From: an uncultured Nitrosopumilaceae archaeon
Lineage (GTDB): Archaea > Thermoproteota > Nitrososphaeria > Nitrososphaerales > Nitrosopumilaceae
Reading direction: 5' to 3'
Assembly (NCBI GenBank): GCA_937875805.1
Contig: CALFHG010000051.1
Span: 1-12,326, forward strand
Length of the DNA stretch: 12,326 bases
How positions within the stretch are numbered: position 1 is the stretch's first letter; the number at the start of each line of letters is the position of its first letter. The translations under genes were made by a program, and so were the position numbers. This document shows positions 7,616 through 12,326 of this stretch, piece by piece. The notes under the pieces were generated by a model that ran no database searches, had not been told where the DNA came from, and saw nothing but the letters and a program-made list of their open reading frames with translations.

Positions 7616-7623
7616 TTATATCT
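7616..7623 (+). promoter_or_regulatory. TATA box of the second winged-helix gene
   Basis: TTATATCT begins 28 nt before the ATG at 7644, the spacing seen at the other promoters in this window. Confidence 0.45.
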
Positions 7624-7643
7624 AATTTTGAACCTGTTTTTTC

Positions 7644-7982
7644 ATGCAAGAATTAATTCAATCTGTAAAAATAGTTGATGATGATAGAAAGCAAGTTATT
7701 TTGGAAATACTTGCTGACAAATATTGTAAATCCATCCTTCATAATACTTTGGAAAAACCAAAAGCTGCAATGGAGATATCTGGTGAAACAAAAATTCCTA
7801 TCAGCACTGTCTATAGAAGATTACAGACGCTGTATGATGCAAAATTACTTGCTATTTCTGGCTCAATTAATCAAGATGGAAAAAAGTACTTTTTATACAA
7901 AAGTAGAGTAAAATCCATTTCTCTAAAATGTGATCTAGAAGTAACATCTGTAGAACTTGTGCCAAACACACGCACAAATTAA
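7644..7982 (+). CDS. Winged helix-turn-helix regulator, 112 aa
   Basis: A short DNA-binding protein built around one winged-helix domain (about residues 15-87). The helices are DRKQVILEILADKYCKSILHNTL and KAAMEISGETKIPISTVYRRLQTLYDAKLL, whose recognition helix has the PISTVYRRLQTL pattern of ArsR/TrmB-like regulators. A wing follows (SGSINQDGKKYFLYKS). The last 20 residues are a possible beta strand or dimer contact (SISLKCDLEVTSVELV). Two cysteines (Cys28 and Cys96) are isolated and do not form an ArsR metal site. The gene is divergent from the cupredoxin gene across a 95-bp spacer and lies 28 nt before the ribbon-helix-helix gene, with which it may be cotranscribed. Control of the copper protein is a reasonable guess from context only. 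Confidence 0.75.
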   Translation: MQELIQSVKIVDDDRKQVILEILADKYCKSILHNTLEKPKAAMEISGETKIPISTVYRRLQTLYDAKLLAISGSINQDGKKYFLYKSRVKSISLKCDLEVTSVELVPNTRTN

Positions 7983-8010
7983 CTATTGAGGGTTTTTGTT
8001 TAATCTAAAA

Positions 8011-8613
8011 ATGATGGAAAAAAATCCAGATTCTACAAAACGACAAATTCATTCCTCAAAAAAGGAATCTACTCGAAGTATTACGTATAGACTTCCAGAA
8101 AAAATTGTTACTGAATTAGAATCTGAATCTATACAAAAAGGTATTTCACAAAATGTTCTAGTCCGACAAATACTAGAAAAATATGTTCAATGGGATAGAT
8201 TCTCTACTAAAATTGGAATGATTCCAGTACCTAAGGGAATTCTTGAAGCATTAGGTGGGGAATTGGATGAACAAGACATTGGTGAAATTATTACATTGAT
8301 GTTTCCTATGATTAAGGATACTGTGTTGTTTATCAAAGGAGGATATGATTTGAAACGATGCGTTGAAACATTAGAAGATTATATGCGAGCATCAGGGATG
8401 AATTCTGATCATCGTGTAGAAGGGGATATGCACACATTTTTAATTCAACATGAGTTGGGATTGAAATGGTCTGTATTTACTGAACAATTACTAACACAAG
8501 TATTTCGTAGTTTCTTACCTGATACAGAACTACAATTCCAAACCACTGATACTACCGTAATTTTATCAGTCTCTCTAGGTTCTGATTTTAATGAACATGA
8601 TTATCATAATTGA
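8011..8613 (+). CDS. Ribbon-helix-helix DNA-binding protein with unknown C-terminal domain
   Basis: Read from ATG 8011 this is a 200-residue protein. A TTG five codons upstream (7996) extends the frame but adds only MFNLK. After a basic, flexible N-terminus (1-20), residues 21-59 form a MetJ/Arc-type ribbon-helix-helix domain. The beta strand is TRSITYRLP, followed by two helices EKIVTELESESIQKG and SQNVLVRQILEKYVQ. The remaining 140 residues do not match a family I can name. They are alpha/beta, with GYDLKRCVETLEDYMRASGM, then HTFLIQHELGLKWSVFTEQLL and a final strand-rich segment, so a ligand-binding or dimer domain is likely, as in NikR-like architectures. There is no obvious metal site. 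The stop codon lies inside a palindrome in front of the CBS gene. Confidence 0.75.
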   Translation: MMEKNPDSTKRQIHSSKKESTRSITYRLPEKIVTELESESIQKGISQNVLVRQILEKYVQWDRFSTKIGMIPVPKGILEALGGELDEQDIGEIITLMFPMIKDTVLFIKGGYDLKRCVETLEDYMRASGMNSDHRVEGDMHTFLIQHELGLKWSVFTEQLLTQVFRSFLPDTELQFQTTDTTVILSVSLGSDFNEHDYHN

Positions 8614-8623
8614 AATTCAATTA
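8607..8623. promoter_or_regulatory. Palindrome 1 upstream of the CBS gene
   Basis: TAATTGA-AAT-TCAATTA is a perfect 7-bp inverted repeat with a 3-nt spacer. It overlaps the TGA stop (8611-8613) of the ribbon-helix-helix gene and lies 36-52 nt before the CBS start, just upstream of where a TATA box should be. Being all but purely A/T, it could be chance. Confidence 0.35.
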
Positions 8624-8634
8624 ATCCTTTGAAA

Positions 8635-8648
8635 TACACATTTGTGTA
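8635..8648. promoter_or_regulatory. Palindrome 2 upstream of the CBS gene
   Basis: TACACA-TT-TGTGTA is a perfect 6-bp inverted repeat with a 2-nt spacer, 11-24 nt before the CBS start and over the expected transcription start. Its G/C content makes chance less likely than for the neighbouring palindrome. A repressor dimer could bind here. The ribbon-helix-helix protein encoded next door is the first candidate. Confidence 0.4.
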
Positions 8649-8658
8649 ACCTCTATAC

Positions 8659-9060
8659 ATGAATTCATCTGATCCTATTCAACAAAACACTTGGGTAAAA
8701 GACATTATGAGTAATTCTATTGTATCTGTTGATTCATCAGTAACTGCAACTAATGCCGTAAAAATGATGGAAGATATTGGGGCTGGGGCTGTAATAGTTT
8801 TAGAAAATAATTTACCTGTTGGAATTGTAACTAGTAGGGATTTTGCAATAAAAATCACTGCACACTCTTACCCAATTAATACCCCTGTTAGAAAAATAAT
8901 GTCCTCCCCACTAATCTCAATTGATTCAAATTCTGATTTATCGATAGCCTCAGATCTAATGTCTACTCGAAATGTTAGAAAATTACCTGTTATTGATGAT
9001 GACAAAATTGTTGGAATTCTAACCTTAAGCGATCTGGCTAAACATTTTGCAGATAACTGA
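8659..9060 (+). CDS. Tandem CBS-domain protein
   Basis: A 133-residue cytoplasmic protein that consists only of two CBS domains (Bateman module), which usually bind adenosine nucleotides or similar ligands and report energy state. CBS1 covers about 13-66 (VKDIMSNSIVSVDSSVTATNAV..GIVTSRDFAIKI) and CBS2 about 77-130 (VRKIMSSPLISID..VRKLPVIDDDKIVGILTLSDLAKHF). Both carry the T-x-x-D ribose/phosphate motif (TSRD 58-61 and TLSD 122-125), so both sites may bind nucleotide. There is no attached enzyme or DNA-binding domain, so it must act through a partner, and none is evident. It starts at ATG 8659, 45 nt after the ribbon-helix-helix gene. A convincing TATA box is missing; GAAATAC at 8631-8637 is weak. 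Two palindromes occupy the gap. Confidence 0.9.
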   Translation: MNSSDPIQQNTWVKDIMSNSIVSVDSSVTATNAVKMMEDIGAGAVIVLENNLPVGIVTSRDFAIKITAHSYPINTPVRKIMSSPLISIDSNSDLSIASDLMSTRNVRKLPVIDDDKIVGILTLSDLAKHFADN

Positions 9061-9122
9061 AAATTACAGTAAAACGGCCTACTATTTCTTGAATTACTAG
9101 TGTGCTGCGTGGGAAAAGCTTC

Positions 9123-9130
9123 TTATAATT
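9123..9130 (+). promoter_or_regulatory. TATA box of the A-type carrier gene
   Basis: TTATAATT starts exactly 30 nt before the ATG at 9153. It is one of the best TATA matches in the window and predicts a leaderless transcript. Confidence 0.6.
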
Positions 9131-9152
9131 TGAAACAGCATTTTTTTTCATT

Positions 9153-9503
9153 ATGGCAACTGAACAAACACAAAAGATGGTTACCGTTACTGCAAAAGCA
9201 GCTGAAAAAATCCATGAATTCATGAAAGAGGAAGCAGAATCTCCTGAATATCTTAGAGTATATGTTCAAGGTGGAGGTTGCTCTGGTCTATCTTATGGAA
9301 TGGGCTTTGAAAAAGCACCAGAAGAAGATGACATTGTCCTGGAAGAAAATGGAGTCAAACTTTTAGTTGACAGCTACAGTGTTGACCATCTACAAGGTGC
9401 AAACGTAGACTATATTGAAAGCCTAATGGGTTCTGGATTCAAAATTAACAATCCAAATGTTACAAAATCCTGTTCATGTGGTTCCTCATTTAGCACAGAA
9501 TAA
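9153..9503 (+). CDS. A-type iron-sulfur cluster carrier (IscA/HesB/ErpA family)
   Basis: A 116-residue protein of the HesB/IscA family, which holds and hands over Fe-S clusters to apo-enzymes in the cytoplasm. All three cluster cysteines are present: Cys43 in GGGCSGLSYGMGF, and Cys107 plus Cys109 in the C-terminal SCSCGSSF motif. The family core VTAKAAEKIHEFM (12-24) and LLVDSYSVDHLQGANVDYIES (70-90) is intact, and the length is normal. It stands alone, with no sufBCD or iscU in the window, so the partner scaffold must be elsewhere. It has its own promoter and a T-rich stretch behind it, so it appears monocistronic. IscA, ErpA and SufA cannot be told apart here, so I give no gene symbol. Confidence 0.93.
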   Translation: MATEQTQKMVTVTAKAAEKIHEFMKEEAESPEYLRVYVQGGGCSGLSYGMGFEKAPEEDDIVLEENGVKLLVDSYSVDHLQGANVDYIESLMGSGFKINNPNVTKSCSCGSSFSTE

Positions 9504-9511
9504 ACAACAAC

Positions 9512-9532
9512 ATTTTTCATTTTTAGATTTTT
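9512..9532 (+). terminator. T-rich archaeal-type terminator after the A-type carrier gene
   Basis: Three close T runs (TTTTT, TTTTT, TTTTT) begin 9 nt after the carrier stop codon without a strong stem. Oligo-T on the non-template strand is enough to end archaeal transcription. The rest of the gap to dnaG (9533-9657) is AT-rich and holds only a candidate TATA box. Confidence 0.45.
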
Positions 9533-9603
9533 CCATAGCGTTTGCTGTAACGAATAAATTTTTGAAAAACTTCATATTTTTTAGACTATTTTTGCAGATA
9601 CCC

Positions 9604-9612
9604 TCATATATC
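9604..9612 (+). promoter_or_regulatory. Candidate TATA box for dnaG
   Basis: TCATATATC lies about 50 nt before the dnaG ATG and would give a leader of roughly 20 nt. A weaker AAATTAT at 9627-9633 sits at the leaderless distance. Which is used is not clear. Confidence 0.3.
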
Positions 9613-9657
9613 GTAGGTAGAGATTCAAATTATGATAATAAATGAGATGAATAGTTA

Positions 9658-10800
9658 ATGGTTCAGCAAGGAATTGTCAAATATCACGTTAAGCTTTCTT
9701 ATGAAGTTGATGGACTTGTTGAAAGAGCAGATATAATCGGAGCCATTTTTGGCCAAACAGAAGGACTGTTAGGTCCGGAAATGAATCTGAATGAACTGCA
9801 ACGAGTTTCCAAAGTTGGTCGTATTGAAGTTAATTCAAAATCTACTGCTAATACTACCGCCGGTGAGGCATTAATCCCGATGAGTACAGATATTGATACT
9901 TGTGCATTAATTGCTGCTGGAATTGAAAGTATTGATAAAGTAGGTCCATTTGATTGTAGTTTTAAATTAGAAACTATTGATGATGTACGAGCTGCAAAGA
10001 AAGATGACATTGTAAGACGTGCAAAAGAAATCAAGCAAAAATGGGCAACTAAAACTGTCAGTGAAGGTGAGACTATGTTAAACGATGTTCATCGAGGTGA
10101 TGCTGGCAAACTATCTACATATGGCCCATCAAAATTAACATGCAGTTCAGGTGCTTTTGATTCTACTTGGCTAATCCTAGTTGAAGGAAGAGCTGATGTA
10201 ATCAATCTTCTAAGAGCGGGATATGATAATGTACTTGCAATTGAAGGTGCAAAAATTGATGAATCAATTAAAGAATTGTGTGGTAAAAAAGACACTGTTG
10301 TTGCATTCATTGATGGTGATAGGGCAGGAGGATTTATTCTCAAAGAACTCAAATCTGTTGTTACTTTAGATTATGAACTTCAAGCAGACCCTGGTGTTGA
10401 AGTTGAAGAATTAACTCCACAAAGAATTGATGAGATTCTAAGACCTATTGCTGATGAGATTAAAAATGGAAAACCTGCACCTGTACTAAAAAGTGAAGAT
10501 GACAAATCTGTTTCAGAAATGGCAGCAAAAATATTTCCAAATCTAAATGAAACCCTTGAAGCAGTTGGATTAGACGGTGATCAAAAGGAAGTTTTCAAAG
10601 TTCCAATTAGTGAAGTTGTAAGCAAACTATCCTCACAATCTGGAATCAAATATCTTCTACTAGATGGAATTATCACAAAGAGACTTTTAGAAGGTGCCAA
10701 AAATGCTGGTGTTGAATGTGTAATTGGACACAGAGTTGTAAAATTATCTGACTCTGATGGAATGACACTGAAAACATTCGCTGATTTGGGTGTATCTTAG
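9658..10800 (+). CDS. dnaG: Archaeal DnaG-like primase / exosome subunit
   Basis: A 380-residue archaeal DnaG. This family has a TOPRIM core like bacterial primase. In archaea it is found as a stable subunit of the RNA exosome, helping poly(A) recognition, and has also been reported to have primase activity. The archaeal N-terminal signature is plain: VKLSYEVDGLVERADIIGAIFGQTEGLLG (11-39). The TOPRIM part follows, with Glu176 in LILVEGRADVINLL and the Asp219/Asp221 pair in FIDGDRAGG. The bacterial zinc-binding and helicase-binding domains are absent, as is normal in archaea. The C-terminal region (about 290-380) has the acidic linker and the small terminal domain of the archaeal family. The riboflavin kinase gene starts 5 nt after the stop, so the two are probably cotranscribed. 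Confidence 0.95.
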   Translation: MVQQGIVKYHVKLSYEVDGLVERADIIGAIFGQTEGLLGPEMNLNELQRVSKVGRIEVNSKSTANTTAGEALIPMSTDIDTCALIAAGIESIDKVGPFDCSFKLETIDDVRAAKKDDIVRRAKEIKQKWATKTVSEGETMLNDVHRGDAGKLSTYGPSKLTCSSGAFDSTWLILVEGRADVINLLRAGYDNVLAIEGAKIDESIKELCGKKDTVVAFIDGDRAGGFILKELKSVVTLDYELQADPGVEVEELTPQRIDEILRPIADEIKNGKPAPVLKSEDDKSVSEMAAKIFPNLNETLEAVGLDGDQKEVFKVPISEVVSKLSSQSGIKYLLLDGIITKRLLEGAKNAGVECVIGHRVVKLSDSDGMTLKTFADLGVS

Positions 10801-10805
10801 AATAG

Positions 10806-11489
10806 ATGGCTGAATTAAAAATTCAACATCTCCTAACCCTCTCATATTTACTTTCAAAAGGTGCAAAATACAACTATGTTTCCATTACAACCTCTTCATT
10901 AGGAAAAAGTATTAAAAAATCACAACAAGCAGCATCAAAACATCTTCTTGAATTAGAACAAAATCAATTCATTGAGAGAATAATGAGTGGACGAAATATT
11001 TCAGTTAAAATTACTTCAAAAGGATATTCTGAAATGGTAAAACTTTCAGCCATATTACAAAAAAGCCTTGATTCTTCACCTTCACATGTTGAACTAAAAG
11101 GTACATTGGTTTCTGGAATGGGTGAAGGTGCATACTATATGGGATTAAAGGGGTACACAAAACAATTTCAATCTAAAATTGGATATGTTCCATATCCTGG
11201 CACTCTTAATGTTAGATTGGATCAAAAAATTCATCAAGAAGCAATTAAACAATTTGAAACTCTCGATGGTGTAAAAATAAAAAGTTTTTCAGATGGAAAG
11301 AGAACTTATGGGTGGGTAAAATGCTTCACTGCAAAACTTAACAATTCTATTAATTGTGAGTTAATCATCCTTGAGCGTACACATCATGATGATTCTATAA
11401 TAGAATTAATTTCAAAATCTTGTTTGAGAAAAAATGCAAAATTAAAAGATGGTTCTAAAGTTTCAATTAATATTCCAATAAATTCCTAA
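10806..11489 (+). CDS. ribK: CTP-dependent riboflavin kinase with N-terminal regulator domain (RbkR type)
   Basis: A 227-residue two-domain protein. Residues 1-85 are a winged helix (helices near 5-18, 29-36, 40-56; wing ending in VKITSKGYSEMVKL). Residues 95-227 are the archaeal riboflavin kinase (DUF120 fold), which phosphorylates riboflavin to FMN with CTP (EC 2.7.1.161). The kinase motifs are LVSGMGEGAYYMGLKGY (101-117) and VPYPGTLNVRLD (128-139). This fusion is known in archaea as RbkR, an enzyme that also regulates riboflavin genes from its DNA-binding domain. Regulation by flavin level is therefore likely but not shown by this sequence. No riboflavin biosynthesis gene other than the convergent FAD synthase is in the window. 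The gene follows dnaG by 5 nt. Its TAA overlaps the stop codon of the FAD synthase gene. Confidence 0.93.
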   Translation: MAELKIQHLLTLSYLLSKGAKYNYVSITTSSLGKSIKKSQQAASKHLLELEQNQFIERIMSGRNISVKITSKGYSEMVKLSAILQKSLDSSPSHVELKGTLVSGMGEGAYYMGLKGYTKQFQSKIGYVPYPGTLNVRLDQKIHQEAIKQFETLDGVKIKSFSDGKRTYGWVKCFTAKLNNSINCELIILERTHHDDSIIELISKSCLRKNAKLKDGSKVSINIPINS

Positions 11490-12103
11490 ATTCCATGAAT
11501 GGATTCGCCATACTCTTTTTGAATTTTAGAGCTAGAACTTTCAGGAATTGGAGATTGTAATCTTGCTACCTTTGCATCCAGTTCTATTTTTTTACATCCT
11601 TCAGTGATGAATTTTTCTTGATGAATTTGATCATAACCTAATGCGATTATCTGCGGTTTTATGTGATTTACAGTTTTGAATATGTCATTTTCTTGTCCAA
11701 TTAATGAAAGGTCCACCATTGATAATGAATTAACCAACTCTTGTCTTTGTTCTTGTACGTGAAGTGGTCTTCTTTTCTTCATTTTTACTGCTGTATTGTC
11801 CGTTGCAACCACGACAACTAAAACATCGCCTAATTTTTTTGCAGCATTTAATGTGTGAATGTGTCCAGGATGAATAATGTCAAAAACTCCTCCTGCTAAT
11901 ACCACACATAATGAATTCCTTCCAATTTTAGTAAGGGTTTTTCTATCTTCATTAACAAATTGATTTTTAATTAAATCATTAATTTTTGAATTAATAATTT
12001 CTTCTGAAAGCATACTTTTTTTCTTGATAATTTCAAATGGGTCTGTTCCTTGAATTTGACATACATACATGTTTGAAAGTATGTTTTTTTCAATCTGTTC
12101 CAA
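11486..12103 (-). CDS. ribL: Archaeal FAD synthase (FMN adenylyltransferase) with winged-helix-like N-terminus
   Basis: A 205-residue protein. Residues 68-205 are a cytidylyltransferase-like nucleotidyltransferase of the RibL type, which makes FAD from FMN and ATP. Visible motifs are LAGGVFDIIHPGHIHTL with the HxGH signature His78-His81, VVVATDN (98-103), and SSSSKIQ (189-195), matching the ISSTKI loop. Pantetheine-phosphate or glycerol-3-phosphate adenylyl/cytidylyltransferases are alternatives, but the riboflavin kinase next door favours RibL. Residues 1-65 are not part of the usual enzyme of about 145 residues. They look like a winged helix: two helices, a recognition-like helix SEEIINSKINDLIKNQFV, then a wing ending LTKIGRNSL. 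Translation starts at TTG 12103. The frame is open upstream to before 12140 but has no ATG/GTG/TTG there. An ATG at 12070 would delete the first helix. Confidence 0.85.
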   Translation of the reverse strand: MEQIEKNILSNMYVCQIQGTDPFEIIKKKSMLSEEIINSKINDLIKNQFVNEDRKTLTKIGRNSLCVVLAGGVFDIIHPGHIHTLNAAKKLGDVLVVVVATDNTAVKMKKRRPLHVQEQRQELVNSLSMVDLSLIGQENDIFKTVNHIKPQIIALGYDQIHQEKFITEGCKKIELDAKVARLQSPIPESSSSKIQKEYGESIHGI

Positions 12104-12147
12104 TGTTTTTTCTATTTTTGACCCTCTCTTTAATTCATCGCTAAAAA

Positions 12148-12326
12148 TTACATTTTTGGATCAAGGCCTTTAGCTAATCTTAATGCATCAACAAGACCAT
12201 CTGCATAACCTATACTCAATATTGCTACTTCATCTTGACCATCCTCAAGAAATTTTTCTGCATCTTTAACATACAATTCTGCATTTTCTAAAATTACTTG
12301 AAATTCTTTTTGACCTTTGTATAGTG
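12148..12326 (-). CDS. DUF357 family protein, C-terminal part
   Basis: The gene enters from the right edge. The last 58 codons and the TAA at 12148-12150 are visible. The protein is an alpha-helical hairpin: FQVILENAELYVKDAEKFLE, then EVAILSIGYADGLVDALRLAKGL. This ends with the YAxGxxDALR signature of the archaeal DUF357 proteins, small helical proteins of unknown biochemical function. It ends 44 nt upstream of the FAD synthase start and has the same direction. A GAGAGGG lies in the gap at 12122-12128, and no clear TATA box does, so cotranscription with the FAD synthase gene is likely. Confidence 0.7.
   Translation of the reverse strand, partial: LYKGQKEFQVILENAELYVKDAEKFLEDGQDEVAILSIGYADGLVDALRLAKGLDPKM

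Noticed and set aside
7675..7911. Second plus-strand frame inside the winged-helix gene at 7644
   Set aside because: The 7644 frame has a clear winged-helix pattern and a promoter. This one has no recognisable domain.
9457..9645. Plus-strand frame from the end of the A-type carrier gene into the spacer
   Set aside because: It overlaps the C-terminal cysteine motif in another frame and runs through the T-rich terminator, giving an F-rich translation.
9504..9657. Possible non-coding RNA in the 154-bp gap before dnaG
   Set aside because: The gap is AT-rich with T runs and a weak TTTTTGAAAAA inverted stretch only. I see no stable fold, tRNA-like arms or box C/D motifs.
9699..10034. Open frames antisense to dnaG (also 10089-10352)
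   Set aside because: They lie opposite the conserved N-terminal and TOPRIM regions of DnaG, with no independent features.

Overview
The window looks like a piece of the chromosome of an ammonia-oxidising archaeon (Nitrososphaerota/Thaumarchaeota) of the marine Nitrosopumilus type. The support is low G+C, archaeal information-processing genes (proteasome alpha, archaeal DnaG, CTP-dependent riboflavin kinase with a helix-turn-helix), the thaumarchaeal carbon-fixation pair (ADP-forming 3-hydroxypropionyl-CoA synthetase next to a crotonase-type hydratase), a secreted blue copper protein, and TATA boxes about 30 nt before many start codons, as expected for leaderless archaeal transcripts. No mobile element, CRISPR array, tRNA or rRNA is visible. 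It reads as a core-genome region.

Layout. Positions 1-116 (-) hold the N-terminus of a UbiE-like methyltransferase. At 168-890 (-) is proteasome subunit alpha, divergent from a winged-helix regulator at 1002-1385 (+). Glutamate dehydrogenase follows at 1458-2732 (+) and converges, with a 2-nt gap, on a small TOPRIM protein at 2735-3112 (-, start uncertain). Going right, a 46-aa protein (3181-3321) and a class I glutamine amidotransferase (3326-4009) form a tight pair. Then come 3-hydroxypropionyl-CoA synthetase (4049-6172) and crotonyl-CoA hydratase/3-hydroxypropionyl-CoA dehydratase (6209-6970). A hairpin at 7001-7030 separates the latter from a convergent secreted cupredoxin (7024-7548, -). 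Divergent from the cupredoxin is a run of regulators: winged helix (7644-7982), ribbon-helix-helix protein (8011-8613) and a CBS-pair protein (8659-9060). Next are an A-type Fe-S carrier (9153-9503), DnaG (9658-10800) and, 5 nt later, riboflavin kinase/regulator (10806-11489). FAD synthase (11486-12103, -) overlaps the kinase gene at the stop codons, and a DUF357 protein (12148-12326, -) runs off the right edge.

How the genes relate. The GDH, amidotransferase and two 3HP/4HB-cycle genes join ammonia assimilation to autotrophic carbon fixation. The GDH and CoA-synthetase genes have almost the same promoter at the same distance from the start codon. The kinase and FAD synthase catalyse riboflavin to FMN to FAD, and both appear to carry an N-terminal winged-helix domain. 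That is familiar for the kinase (RbkR type) but less expected for the FAD synthase, and it is the most interesting lead here. Other leads are two short palindromes in front of the CBS gene, an arginine where the cupredoxin should have its axial copper ligand, and a ribbon-helix-helix protein with an unrecognised C-terminal domain.
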